A DNA stretch of 64,000 nucleotides from Ornithinibacillus californiensis (GCF_001038485.1 NZ_LDUE01000021.1:1-64000); one strand, 5' to 3'. Counted from the stretch's first letter, positions 1 to 8,445 are shown. Made by a program: numbers and translations. The notes: generated by a model from the sequence alone, not told the origin.

Positions 1-109
1 CAACATACTTAAACCTGATTCAAAAATGAAAGTGAAGAAGCTCGGTTTTTGATACGGATTCAATGATCCCTGAGGCTGATCGAGCTTTCTTTCACTTCTC
101 ACTATAACT

Positions 110-160
110 CTAAAAAGAAAAATAGTGGGCAAAATCATCCGTCGATGATCTTACCCACTA
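110..160 (-). terminator. Strong intrinsic terminator reading leftward
   Basis: The inverted repeat TAGTGGGCAAAATCATC / GATGATCTTACCCACTA (123-160) is followed on the minus strand by TTTTTCTTTTT. It would end a minus-strand transcript from the right, possibly the one that carried the 2044-2742 gene before the IS inserted. Nothing else in 1-352 is supported: a minus-strand frame around 266-340 could be a gene remnant, but I do not recognise it. Confidence 0.7.
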
Positions 161-410
161 ATCTTAGTATGTTTCATATTACTAAACAGGGTGTTCAACA
201 GGCCCATTATATCCCGTACTCTAATATACCTCATCTAAGACTATGTCACCTTTCCCCGATTACTTTTCAAAAATAATGCTCTTTGTTTTTTCAAGCACCT
301 CATTTGCCCACGTATCAATCATTACCACTTTGAAAAGAGTATTCCTATTAATAGGGACAGAGGGACAGTGAACTACTACCCTAAAATCAGACAGTAATAA
401 AAAGGGACAC

Positions 411-1328
411 TTATGCAGCTAGTAAATGATTCCGGTATTGTACCGGAGTCATTTTTTCTAACCCCCATTGATATCGCCGGTTATTGTATTCATCAATATA
501 AGAATCCACAACTTGCTGTAATTCATAAAAATTCGTACAATGTTTATATTCTACTTCATCTTTAAAGTGTCCAAAAAATGACTCCATAGGGGCATTATCC
601 CAACAATTTCCCTTGCGTGACATTGATTGTGTTAACTTCAATTCTTTCGCTTTCTTTTGAAACTCTGGATTTGTGTAGTGGACCCCTTGATCTGAATGTA
701 GGATAGTATTTTGTTTGATAATACCGTTGTTTTGATCTAGGTGTTCTAGTGTTTTATAAACAATACTCATTTCTAGATTAGTAGATAAATAGTGTGCAAT
801 AATTGCCTTTGTACACCCATCTTTAACACATGATAAATAAGCTTTTTGGCCATTCCCGTAATACAAATAAGTTATATCTGTTAATAGAACTTTACTTGGT
901 TTTCCTTGATCAAATTGGCGATTTACAAGGTTAGGTAATGTTCGATGTTCTTGAGTTGCTTTTATCATTTTTTTATAAGGATTAGCTCTTCTCACTTTTG
1001 TCATTAGATTATACTTGCGCATTAATCTTCTTATCTTTTTATGATTCATACAAATACAATAATCATTTTCCATGATCATTTTTATTAGTAATACGCCTGT
1101 TTTTTGACTTTTTTGGTTAAAGATGTAAGCAATTAATTCCGTATCATTTTCATCTTCTTTTTCGCGTGAATCTCGAAGTTCTTTCGCATCCATCCAGGCA
1201 TAATAACCACTTCTACTTACCCCTGCAAGAACACATAGATAAGTACGTACACGCTTTAAATTATTACGTTGGATAGTGTCATGGATGAGTTGATATCTTT
1301 CGCCTGGTGTTAGTTTCGTTTCTTTTTC
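411..1328 (-). CDS. IS150-like transposase OrfB (DDE integrase domain), made by frameshifting
   Basis: This is the catalytic half of an IS3-family transposase. The DDE core is visible: LTDITYL (first Asp), LHSDQGVHYT (second Asp) and the late Glu in NAPMESFFGHFKDE. The C-terminus (YNNRRYQWGLEKMTPVQYR) is typical of the group. The first ATG is at 1193, but the frame stays open upstream and encodes a typical IS150-like segment (LTPGERYQLIHD...VLAGVSRSGYYAW) up to the end of orfA. OrfB is therefore probably produced as an OrfAB fusion by -1 slippage near GAAAAAG (1322-1328). The slippage site is inferred from frame geometry; it is not the textbook A-AAA-AAG. Confidence 0.85.
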   Translation of the reverse strand, partial: EKETKLTPGERYQLIHDTIQRNNLKRVRTYLCVLAGVSRSGYYAWMDAKELRDSREKEDENDTELIAYIFNQKSQKTGVLLIKMIMENDYCICMNHKKIRRLMRKYNLMTKVRRANPYKKMIKATQEHRTLPNLVNRQFDQGKPSKVLLTDITYLYYGNGQKAYLSCVKDGCTKAIIAHYLSTNLEMSIVYKTLEHLDQNNGIIKQNTILHSDQGVHYTNPEFQKKAKELKLTQSMSRKGNCWDNAPMESFFGHFKDEVEYKHCTNFYELQQVVDSYIDEYNNRRYQWGLEKMTPVQYRNHLLAA

Positions 1329-1738
1329 ATCGCCATCCTTTCCAACTCTTCTAGCTTTTTTAAAAACTCATTTTCCATTTCCAAGAACTTTATTTTGGCT
1401 TCTGCCTTTTTAAGCTGTTCTTCAATAGAAAGCTCTTTAGAATCCTTTTTAGATTCTTTCTTGCCTCTAAAGTCAGTTAACAACCCTAATTCACCTGATT
1501 TATCATAAACCTCTCGCCAAGTATATAATCTTTTCCTAGGTATGTCTTTTCCAAGAATCTCAAGATCAAAACCATTCTCTAAAAATATTAAACTAGGGGC
1601 TTTACCTTCTAGGTTATCTTTAACAGCCCTTACCTTAAACTCTGGGAGATAGGTTATTTGATTCTTTTTCACATCAACTATATTAGGGTTTTGTTTTAAT
1701 TGCTTAATTTCATTTTCTGAATAATACTTTTTAGCCAC
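1310..1738 (-). CDS. IS150-like transposase OrfA (helix-turn-helix / leucine zipper)
   Basis: A 142-residue protein upstream of orfB in the same IS. The N-terminal half (residues about 20-80) has the character of an IS3 OrfA DNA-binding region (YLPEFKVRAV...PRKRLYTWREVY). The C-terminal half (about 100-142) is a charged coiled coil (EEQLKKAEAKIKFLEMENEFLKK), the usual multimerisation zipper. The stop codon at 1310-1312 lies just past the lysine-rich run where the -1 frameshift into orfB is expected. OrfA alone usually binds the terminal repeats and regulates transposition. Confidence 0.85.
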   Translation of the reverse strand: MAKKYYSENEIKQLKQNPNIVDVKKNQITYLPEFKVRAVKDNLEGKAPSLIFLENGFDLEILGKDIPRKRLYTWREVYDKSGELGLLTDFRGKKESKKDSKELSIEEQLKKAEAKIKFLEMENEFLKKLEELERMAMKKKRN

Positions 1739-1913
1739 TATAAAATCCTCCGCTCATCTAGTTAATTAAAATTATAAACGGATTTTCACTTTATAGATAT
1801 AGGAAAACCCGAATAATGTCCTTCTTTTACTTTTGTCCATTATTCGGGTGGTAGTTCACAGGAACCTTGTCCCACCCGTGGCTCAAGGTTCCTGTCCCTC
1901 CATCTCTGTCGCA

Positions 1914-2027
1914 TTAAATTCTTACATACTGTTCATTACGGAAGTTCTTGAGAATTGCATAAAACATCATTGGAAAAAGTAGTAGGTAAATCAATCTTTT
2001 TAAAGTAGACTTTCTCTTTCTAAGCAA
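1914..2027 (-). CDS. Small single-pass membrane protein (37 aa), unrecognised
   Basis: A TTG start at 2027 sits seven bases after a good ribosome-binding site (AGGGGAG). The peptide begins with basic residues (MLRKRKSTLKR), then has one hydrophobic segment (LIYLLLFPMMFYAIL, about residues 12-26) and a short polar tail. It lies 16 bp downstream of the glycerophosphodiesterase stop, so the two are probably cotranscribed. The hairpin repeat and IS begin immediately after its stop. No family recognised. The RBS, composition and placement argue for a real gene, but the length makes this uncertain. Confidence 0.5.
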   Translation of the reverse strand: MLRKRKSTLKRLIYLLLFPMMFYAILKNFRNEQYVRI

Positions 2028-2043
2028 CGTTATTCTCCCCTCT

Positions 2044-2742
2044 CTATTGTGAAAATACTGCTTTATATTTTTCTAATTCGTCAGTAGTAACCAAGATTGA
2101 TGGGTATTGCTTTGTAGTTTGCATCTGTTCTACGGTGTTCACCGTCCAAACTACTAATTGGATGCCCAGCTTCTCACACTTTCGAATATGCTTTTCTTTT
2201 ATGGCTGTGTACTTCACAGCAAAGTATTGTGCGTTTAACTTTTTTAGGAGTCGGTAGTGTGTTAGACGGACTTTATTAACGAGTGGTCCGATTTGTATGT
2301 CTTTGGAAATGGCCCGTAACTTACGCAAGGAATCATGGTTGAAAGAAATTATGTAAGTCTGTTTTTCCATTTGTAGTTTATGAATAATTTCGTACACCTT
2401 TTTTTCAATACCTGAATAAAAATTCGGTTTCTTTAGTTCGATGGATACATGGATGCGGTCTTTGGCTAGTTGAAGTACTTCTTCTAAAGTAGGAATTTTT
2501 TCATTTGGGGTGATCGTAAACTGTTTAAGCTCCTCTAACGTGTAACTATAAATCTCTCCATTTCCATCTGTCATGCGGTCAATTGTATGATCATGGATAA
2601 CTACTGGGATTCCGTCTTTACTCATATGTACGTCAAGCTCCATGTGAGAAAACCCTAAGTTTATAGCCGCCTGAAAGGATGATAATGTGTTTTCAGGAAA
2701 GTTTACAGGGTATCCACGATGAGCAATGCCTCGAATCGTCAT
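2044..2742 (-). CDS. Glycerophosphodiester phosphodiesterase (UgpQ/YhdW type)
   Basis: A cytosolic 232-residue GDPD-family enzyme that hydrolyses glycerophosphodiesters (deacylated phospholipids) to sn-glycerol 3-phosphate and an alcohol. The opening IAHRGYPVNFPENTLSSF carries the family HRG and ENT motifs. Next comes a metal-binding ExD (MELDVHMSKDG), then VVIHDHTIDRMTDGNG with the second catalytic His, and later ELKKP. There is no signal peptide. Length fits the short intracellular subfamily. It reads into the small membrane protein at 1914-2027. Exact substrate cannot be told from sequence. Confidence 0.9.
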   Translation of the reverse strand: MTIRGIAHRGYPVNFPENTLSSFQAAINLGFSHMELDVHMSKDGIPVVIHDHTIDRMTDGNGEIYSYTLEELKQFTITPNEKIPTLEEVLQLAKDRIHVSIELKKPNFYSGIEKKVYEIIHKLQMEKQTYIISFNHDSLRKLRAISKDIQIGPLVNKVRLTHYRLLKKLNAQYFAVKYTAIKEKHIRKCEKLGIQLVVWTVNTVEQMQTTKQYPSILVTTDELEKYKAVFSQ

Positions 2743-2850
2743 TGAATTCTCCCCTTACCTACGTTTTTGTAATACTTTCCTTTTTAGTATAAAGCTTAGA
2801 TATTAACTGGATATTGAGTATGTGTGAAGGCAATGTAAAAAAGTTGGATT

Positions 2851-2867
2851 AGAGGGACTGTCCCTCT
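2851..2867. repeat. Short palindrome related to the GGGACAG hairpin family
   Basis: AGAGGGACTGTCCCTCT is a near-perfect palindrome using the same arm bases as the larger hairpins at 353/1862-1910 and 3195-3256. It looks like a deleted or minimal copy. It lies in the 2743-2975 intergenic stretch, which otherwise holds only presumed promoters. Confidence 0.45.
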
Positions 2868-2975
2868 GTGAATAAGTTCACATTACTATCCTAATTTCCT
2901 ACTATGACTTCAACAGAACATAATTATTTCACCATTGGAAAATATAGGAACAAATACTATTAAAAGGAGAAAAAT

Positions 2976-3194
2976 ATTTGCTATAAACTACTATTTTTAT
3001 TGTCTTGCTTGGTAGTGATGTTTGGTTGTGCAGATAAAGAAGAGGTCATAGACCAAATGAAGATGGATGCTGAGCAGCATATGGAACTAGGTAAACGCCA
3101 AGAAGCCATTTTAATTTATGAAGAAGTGCTCCAAATAGAAAACGATCCCGAAGTCCAAGACAGACTAATGCAACTGAAATCCGAAAGAGAATGA
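2976..3194 (+). CDS. Small putative lipoprotein with a TPR-like segment; ATT start likely
   Basis: The product would be about 72 residues. The ribosome-binding site AGGAG (2965-2969) is followed six bases later by ATT (2976). Starting there gives a lipoprotein signal sequence (residues 1-17, CYKLLFLLSCLVVMFG) ending at a lipobox-like FGC. The next in-frame alternative start, TTG at 3000, would cut the signal and lies about 30 bases from the RBS. The rest is helical with one TPR-like repeat (HMELGKRQEAILIYEEVLQI). The non-AUG start is an inference from spacing; a start-codon mutation is the alternative. Function unknown. Confidence 0.5.
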   Translation: MCYKLLFLLSCLVVMFGCADKEEVIDQMKMDAEQHMELGKRQEAILIYEEVLQIENDPEVQDRLMQLKSERE

Positions 3195-3256
3195 GGGACA
3201 GAGGGTCAGGTTCCTTGTCCCTGTGTGTGGGACAGGAAACCTGACCCTCTGTCCCC
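3195..3256. repeat. GGGACAG-type hairpin repeat
   Basis: A near-perfect inverted repeat of about 27 bp per arm (left arm begins GGGACAGAGGGTCAGG, right arm ends CCTGACCCTCTGTCCC). It starts at the base after the stop codon of the small lipoprotein gene. It resembles the repeat split by the IS at 369-1858. It has no T-run, so it is more likely a dispersed palindromic element than a terminator. Confidence 0.8.
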
Positions 3257-3262
3257 CAAAAA

Positions 3263-3305
3263 AGCAGCCCCTACCACTATATAGCGATAAGGGGCTGTTT
3301 TACTT
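3263..3305 (-). terminator. Terminator of the vpr-like gene
   Basis: AGCAGCCCCT and AGGGGCTGTT form a hairpin with runs of T on both outer sides (minus-strand tail TTTTTTG). It can end the minus-strand subtilase transcript and also the plus-strand lipoprotein gene. Confidence 0.75.
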
Positions 3306-3315
3306 TTTTAAAATA

Positions 3316-6300
3316 TTATTGTGCGTTTTGTAAATCTTTATATTTACCGTGTGCTTTACCTTGTGGTCCTAGAACATTCTTCTGTGAGAAGTTTCCAGCA
3401 AGGTCTTCTACATAAACCGTTACAACCGAGCTAGGGTGAATTCCAGTAAGGTCAAATTCACTTACATCAGTAAGTACCCCAGAAACATCCTCACCGTTAA
3501 CTAGGACTTGCCAAGCCGCAACACCACTACCATTTTCATCTGCAACAGAAACTGTTAATTCACGTTTCCCACGATTAATATCTGCAGAAATGGTAGGTAC
3601 TGTAGTATCCAATAATACAGGAATTTCAATGGAATCTGATTGTGCTCCAGCAAAATCAATGACACCTACAGCTTGTAGGAAGTATTGTCCATCATTTGCA
3701 AGCGTTCCATTTACAGTTCCATCCCACATCCAGTCAGATGAAAACTTATAATATGACCCATTTCCACTATCATAATAGTCTTTACGGATATTTGATTCTG
3801 TGAAAATAGTATCTACTACATTACCATCTGCATCTAGAACATTAAATGTCACTTCTTTCGCATTTCTTAGGAATGATAGGATTAACCCTGCATCATCTAA
3901 GTATCCGTCACCATTTGGCGAGAATGCTAGTTGAGATGGATCTTCACCTAAAATGTAGAATTCACCACCAATTGTTCCTACTAAACCAGTCATGCCGTAG
4001 AATGACATTGGATCCCAAACTGGCGTATCAAAGATAGGTGCTGCATCCCACTCACCCTTGAATCCAACATAAGGAACTGTTAGAGAAGGGTTCGTGTCCG
4101 TTGCGTCTGTTAATGTTACAAATCCTTCTAACCAGTAACCATTTTCGAACCAACCAGAAAGTGTCCCATCTACGGAACTTAAATCTATAGTTACTTCAAA
4201 AGTTTCAGAACCGTTTGCAGGAACTTCCACTGTACTTACCGCTTCACCATTCACAGTAACTACTGATCCAAGATCTAATGCACCGAACAAGTTAGGTGCA
4301 GTTACAAGAATACCCGCATTTACTGGCGTATCCGTCTGTGCATTCGCACTAACTTCATAGCTTACCGCTTCATCTGAGAAGTTTTCAGCTGTTAATTCGA
4401 AAGTAACTTGGTTTCCTGTTACTTCCTTCAGTGCAACTTTTGCTTCACCAGTTGTAGAATTTGTCACTACTACAGGAGTAGATAAAGCAGAATGAAGTTG
4501 CATTAAACCAGCACCTTGACGACGTGGTGAAACTAGTGCGCCATCAAATTCTACTGGAGCAGAAGTATTCATTAAAATAGTTTTAGCTAATTCAACACGG
4601 TCTCTACCTTCTAGGTTAAATTCACTATCCACACGCTCTAACACTAATGCGCTACCACCTGAAACATGTGGAGCTGCCATCGACGTACCAGATTTCACAC
4701 CATATCCACCATCATTTAGTGTAGAGTAAATTTGCCCACCAGGAGCAGTGATTTCTGGTTTAAAGTCTAGGTTTGGCGTTACACCCCATGAAGTGAAGTC
4801 ACTCATTTGTCCAGCTGCTGCATTTGGCACTGAAGTTTGTTCACCTGAGAATGTTACGCTAGCTGTTTGACCATTTTGCACTGCTGCCGCTAACTTATCA
4901 CCATCTACCTTTGAAAGGAAGATTTGTGGAATAACTATAGCCGGATCTGAAGCCATGTTTACCATACCGTCTTGATTATTATAAACAATTACTCCAGCAG
5001 CTCCTGCGCTTTGTGCATTGAGAGCTTTTGTTACGAAGTCAAGTTCCCCACGTTGTACAAGAGCATATTTACCATCAAAATCTTTTCCTTCAAAATCTGC
5101 AGGATGGCCAAGTCCAGCTACTTCCAGTTCATATGTAGCTCCAACTGTTGGTGCTGTTTGACCAGCTGACATAAATCCTGCAACACCAGTTTCGCCACCT
5201 TCAATAGCGAAATCTAATGCATCAATTGTCATAAATGTATTTTCAAAAGAAGCAACTTGTAATGAATCATACGAAACACCAGGAGAACCAACTAAACCAT
5301 AATCTGGATTAGATGCATAAGGATAGAAGAATCCATCTCCGAATAATGCAGAGTTACCTGCAGAAATAGACATCATAACACCGTTTTCTACTGCACGAGA
5401 AACAGCAAGTTGCTCTGGATTTTGACTATCCACAAATCCAGCCGTAGCACCTAAACTCATGTTAAGTACATCAGCACCTAACTTAATTGCATCGTCAATT
5501 GCAGCGATATAGATATCACCATATGTATATGGATTATCTGGATCGTTACTAAATACTTTTAAGTTTAAAATTTGCGCATCTGGAGCAATACCTAAGATTC
5601 CTCCATTGTCTTCATCACCATTTGCACCAACTGTACCAGCTACGTGCATACCATGTGATGAGCCACCTGCGTAGTTATCAGTATATTCATCATTCTGATC
5701 TGCATAGTTATATCCATAAGGTACTTTACCTGTGTAGTACTGACCAGGTAAACCCTCATCTGCAATAATTTGATTCACATCATCTTCCAATAGGGCTACT
5801 GAAGTCCCTTCAGAAAGCACCATATCACGGTGGTTATGGTCTACACCAGTATCAATGACACCGACAACCATACCTTCACCTGTATATCCATATTCATTCC
5901 ATGCTTGTTGTGCTTGTACAAGTTCTTTACTGTTTACCATATCTGGCTCAGCAATAGGTTGCTCGTACTTAGTGGAAATAACCACACTCTTTACATTTGG
6001 AATTGCTTGGATCGCATCCAATTCACCAAATTTAACTTCCGCACTAAAGCCGTTTACAACAGCATCAAATTCTTGAAGGACTTTGGCATTAATATTCTTA
6101 TCCTTCATTGCTTTCTTTACTGTATTTTTCTTTGCTTTCGCTTCATTTAAAAGCTGTTTCTTCTCCGCTACGCTTAAATCGCCAAACTTAACCCCTTTTT
6201 TCGTAGCTTTCTCAATCGGAGCTTCACCGTCTAGTTCAACAGTGACACGAACTACTTCGTCTGGATTGATCGTTTCTACTAAATCTTTAGAAAGGGTTCC

Positions 6301-6420
6301 CTTCTGAAGATTACTATTAACGACAATATTTCCAGGTACCGCAAAGGCAACTGTACTGAACGCTAATAGAAAAATTAAAGATAATACCGAAATTCTCTTA
6401 AGCATTTCCTTCCTCCTCAA
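3316..6420 (-). CDS. vpr: Secreted subtilisin-family serine protease, Vpr-like (1034 aa)
   Basis: A large extracellular S8 protease. Residues 1-27 are a signal peptide (KRISVLSLIFLLAFSTVAFA). Residues about 50-155 form an inhibitor-I9-like propeptide. The catalytic triad is Asp190 (GVIDTGVD), His256 (SSHGMHVAGT) and Ser580 (SGTSMAAPH), with Asn356 as the probable oxyanion-hole residue. A PA domain (about 425-530) is inserted before the serine, as in B. subtilis Vpr. The C-terminal 400 residues look like beta-sandwich domains, with no S-layer or sortase anchor visible. Vpr proteins degrade proteins outside the cell and can process secreted peptides. The gene has its own terminator. It is a single-gene unit. 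Confidence 0.92.
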   Translation of the reverse strand: MRRKEMLKRISVLSLIFLLAFSTVAFAVPGNIVVNSNLQKGTLSKDLVETINPDEVVRVTVELDGEAPIEKATKKGVKFGDLSVAEKKQLLNEAKAKKNTVKKAMKDKNINAKVLQEFDAVVNGFSAEVKFGELDAIQAIPNVKSVVISTKYEQPIAEPDMVNSKELVQAQQAWNEYGYTGEGMVVGVIDTGVDHNHRDMVLSEGTSVALLEDDVNQIIADEGLPGQYYTGKVPYGYNYADQNDEYTDNYAGGSSHGMHVAGTVGANGDEDNGGILGIAPDAQILNLKVFSNDPDNPYTYGDIYIAAIDDAIKLGADVLNMSLGATAGFVDSQNPEQLAVSRAVENGVMMSISAGNSALFGDGFFYPYASNPDYGLVGSPGVSYDSLQVASFENTFMTIDALDFAIEGGETGVAGFMSAGQTAPTVGATYELEVAGLGHPADFEGKDFDGKYALVQRGELDFVTKALNAQSAGAAGVIVYNNQDGMVNMASDPAIVIPQIFLSKVDGDKLAAAVQNGQTASVTFSGEQTSVPNAAAGQMSDFTSWGVTPNLDFKPEITAPGGQIYSTLNDGGYGVKSGTSMAAPHVSGGSALVLERVDSEFNLEGRDRVELAKTILMNTSAPVEFDGALVSPRRQGAGLMQLHSALSTPVVVTNSTTGEAKVALKEVTGNQVTFELTAENFSDEAVSYEVSANAQTDTPVNAGILVTAPNLFGALDLGSVVTVNGEAVSTVEVPANGSETFEVTIDLSSVDGTLSGWFENGYWLEGFVTLTDATDTNPSLTVPYVGFKGEWDAAPIFDTPVWDPMSFYGMTGLVGTIGGEFYILGEDPSQLAFSPNGDGYLDDAGLILSFLRNAKEVTFNVLDADGNVVDTIFTESNIRKDYYDSGNGSYYKFSSDWMWDGTVNGTLANDGQYFLQAVGVIDFAGAQSDSIEIPVLLDTTVPTISADINRGKRELTVSVADENGSGVAAWQVLVNGEDVSGVLTDVSEFDLTGIHPSSVVTVYVEDLAGNFSQKNVLGPQGKAHGKYKDLQNAQ

Positions 6421-6781
6421 TGAAAGTTTGACTTAAGCCTTTAGCCCCCTACTTTATGATTCTAGTAGCCTAAAAACTTAGTAATTTTAATGATAGATAA
6501 TTCTTAAAACTTAGACAAGGTACCAAAGTCGTAGTTAAATATACGGATAGATTCTAGCGATTTCGCTAAAGTTTGGTAATTTTCTGCAATATACTACATA
6601 CTATATAAGAAGATATACCTATTTTTTCGTGCTTTTTCGTGAAAGAATCTAGGTAGAAAGTTCTGACTTCGACAATAAAACGTGCTTTATAAAGAACTTT
6701 TTATTTCTCCCATTGAGTAGGCTTTCATATTATGCTATGATACCTTTGGTTTAAATTAAAATTTTCTGAAAGGGAAGTGTT
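6421..6781. other. Divergent intergenic region
   Basis: This 360-bp AT-rich stretch lies between the divergently oriented subtilase and the c-subunit-like gene and must hold both promoters. I see no riboswitch, repeat or hairpin that I would support. Confidence 0.5.
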
Positions 6782-7192
6782 ATGATGAGTCCTGCTTATT
6801 ACTTCGCTATCGCAGCAATCCTAGCAAGTCTATCCATTCTATTAATCTTTAAAATTAACATTGAAAAACTAAAAGAAAATCCAGATAATGTTGGTACCAT
6901 CCAAACAAAGTTCTTTATCGGAGTTGCCATTGCTGAATTACTTCCAATCATCTTCATCATTCTAGGGCTGATGAATCTAACTACAGCGTCCTCCATCGAA
7001 GAGCTTTACTTACCTGGAATTATTGTCATTTTTGCATTGGTATTTGGACCTTTATTTATTCTCTTGCAACGTTCTGTAGGTGTTCCAGAAGAAGCGAAGC
7101 AAAGAGTGATGACGTTTTCGATGATCGGTATGGCTATGGCGAATGCTATTCCGTTTGTTTCTTTAGTTGGGCTAATTATGATGATGCCTTAG
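6782..7192 (+). CDS. Four-helix membrane protein resembling a duplicated ATP synthase c subunit
   Basis: A 136-residue protein with four predicted membrane helices (about 5-24, 43-63, 74-94, 108-133). Its first loop and second helix resemble the F-type c subunit encoded at 50641: NPDNVGTIQTKFFIGVAIAE here against [20 protein letters not shown] there, both followed by a proline two residues on. The second hairpin repeats the theme (RVMTFSMIGMAMANAIP), but Asn replaces the carboxylate. The glycine-rich first helix of a true c subunit is missing. Two hairpins with one carboxylate resembles V-type proteolipids. It stands alone, far from the atp operon. The similarity is visible; any role in ion translocation is speculation. 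Confidence 0.6.
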   Translation: MMSPAYYFAIAAILASLSILLIFKINIEKLKENPDNVGTIQTKFFIGVAIAELLPIIFIILGLMNLTTASSIEELYLPGIIVIFALVFGPLFILLQRSVGVPEEAKQRVMTFSMIGMAMANAIPFVSLVGLIMMMP

Positions 7193-7199
7193 TGGTATG

Positions 7200-7224
7200 C
7201 CTTCCTTTTGGGGAGGTTTTTTTG
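7200..7224 (+). terminator. Terminator after the c-subunit-like gene
   Basis: CCTTCC-TTTTG-GGGAGG hairpin followed by seven T residues. Confidence 0.75.
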
Positions 7225-7263
7225 TTTGTTGTGGGGGTTCGTATGGTATGTGCGCTGCCGTTT

Positions 7264-7456
7264 GGTTGATGTTTCGGTATTTCGGTTGATAGTTTCCTAT
7301 TTTTGGTTGATATTTTTCAATACTCGTTGATAATGTCATTTATCGGTTGATGTTTTTCAAGAACGGTTGATATCATTACACTTTCGGTTGATAATCTTCA
7401 AAAACGGTTGATACCCCCGCACTTTCGGTTGATGATCCCTTAAGAAAACGGCTGAT
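7264..7456 (+). repeat. GGTTGAT array 1 (about 10 units)
   Basis: GGTTGAT begins at 7264, 7284, 7305, 7345, 7365, 7386, 7406 and 7427, with one-base variants at 7325 and 7450. Spacing is 20-21 bp (last interval 23). The bases before successive units alternate between T-rich (TTTC, TTTT) and A-rich (AGAAC, AAAAC). It fills the gap between the terminator of the c-subunit-like gene and the YjjP-like gene. Confidence 0.9.
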
Positions 7457-7545
7457 ACCCCCCCACACAATCCACCTCCCCCTTCCATCTCGCCACTTTC
7501 CCTACTATAATAAGAAAAGACAAAAGAGTTCGGAGCTGATTACTT

Positions 7546-8283
7546 ATGGAAAAACAAATCACCAAGGTTTGTATGCTAGCTGGGAAAATCATGTTGGAAA
7601 GTAGTGCGGAGACGTATCGGGTGGAGGATACGATGAATCGGATAGCAAGGGCGTATGGGCGAGAGAATTCGCAGAGCTATGTGACTCCTACCGGTATTAA
7701 CTTTTCGACTGATCAAGCAGAGCCTGCGAACATGATGCGGATTGAAAAACGGACAACGGATTTAAATAAAATTGCTGAAGTAAACAGTGTTTCTCGGAGA
7801 ATCGCTGCTGGGGAATTAACGATTGATGAAGCGCTTCGTGCGTTACGAGTGCTGGAGAAGCAAGAATTTCTCTACTCGAATACTGTCATGGTTGCTATTG
7901 CAGCGATTGCCAGTGGATGCTTTACGATTATGTTCGGAGGAATTTGGGCAGACTTCCTTCCCTCATTAGTGGCAGGAGGGATTGGTTTTATCGGTTTTCT
8001 CTGGTTTGATAAGCTGGTGGAGATTCGCTTTATATCTGAGTTTGTTGCTTCCTTCGTTATTGGACTTATTGCAATTGTTTTTGTTCAAACTGGATTAGGT
8101 GTGGAGTTAGATAAGATTATTATTGGGGCGGTTATGCCGCTTGTACCTGGACTTCATATCACCAATGCTGTTCGTGATTTACTTGCGGGGCACTTATTGG
8201 CTGGCCTTTCTAAAGGAGTTGAAGCACTGTTGACTGCGATTGCGATTGGAGCAGGTATCGCGGTAGTACTTTCATTTGTTTAA
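7546..8283 (+). CDS. YjjP-type half of a threonine/serine exporter (ThrE family)
   Basis: A 245-residue membrane protein of the ThrE/YjjP family. The conserved cytoplasmic N-terminal domain is present (AGKIMLESSAETYRVEDTMNRIA, then TPTGINFS). About five hydrophobic helices follow from residue 110, including the conserved stretch GAVMPLVPGLHITNAVRDLLAGH. The family pairs a YjjP-like half with a YjjB-like half, usually adjacent. Here the partner is probably the gene at 15544-15996, over 7 kb away. Members export small metabolites such as threonine, serine or succinate; the substrate here is unknown. A terminator follows directly. Confidence 0.85.
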   Translation: MEKQITKVCMLAGKIMLESSAETYRVEDTMNRIARAYGRENSQSYVTPTGINFSTDQAEPANMMRIEKRTTDLNKIAEVNSVSRRIAAGELTIDEALRALRVLEKQEFLYSNTVMVAIAAIASGCFTIMFGGIWADFLPSLVAGGIGFIGFLWFDKLVEIRFISEFVASFVIGLIAIVFVQTGLGVELDKIIIGAVMPLVPGLHITNAVRDLLAGHLLAGLSKGVEALLTAIAIGAGIAVVLSFV

Positions 8284-8300
8284 GATAGGTATAACCCCCT

Positions 8301-8339
8301 AGAACCTGTCCACCATTCGGGAACAGGTTCTTTTTTTTC
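8301..8339 (+). terminator. Terminator of the YjjP-like gene
   Basis: AGAACCTGT and ACAGGTTCT form a perfect 9-bp stem followed by eight or more T residues. Confidence 0.88.
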
Positions 8340-8445
8340 CTTTTATTTTTACCTCTTTACAAAAAACTTTTTCATATTTAAAACTTTTTCCCAGCTCACT
8401 TCGACTATATGAATAGAGACAGGGTTAAGGGGAATACGTGGTGAA

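Larger units (their letters stand above)
369..1858 (-). mobile_element. IS3-family (IS150-like) insertion sequence, complete
   Basis: The element is about 1,490 bp with imperfect terminal inverted repeats: TGAACTACTACCC at 369 and the complement of TGAACTACCACCC ending at 1858, both with TG...CA ends. The 3-bp direct repeat CAG flanks it (366-368 and 1859-1861), as expected for an IS3-family target duplication. It carries orfA and orfB on the minus strand in overlapping frames. Intact ends, a clean duplication and uninterrupted reading frames suggest a recent, possibly active insertion. Confidence 0.9.
353..1910. repeat. Dispersed hairpin repeat interrupted by the IS element
   Basis: Removing 369-1858 plus one copy of the CAG duplication joins 353-368 to the sequence from 1862. 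The joined sequence is a long palindrome: the left arm reads GACAGAGGGACAGGAACCTTG and the right arm (to 1910) is nearly its reverse complement. Similar GGGACAG-type hairpins occur at 3195-3256 and 62456-62518, with a short relative at 2851-2867. The IS therefore landed in an existing repeat. Confidence 0.8.

Noticed and set aside
163-352. Minus-strand frame ending near 266 as a gene remnant
   Set aside because: About 30 codons read plausibly, but there is no start, no RBS and no family I recognise.
7264-7456. GGTTGAT arrays as CRISPR
   Set aside because: The repeated core is only 7 bp, the period is 20-21 bp, there are no unique 30-bp spacers, and no cas gene is present.
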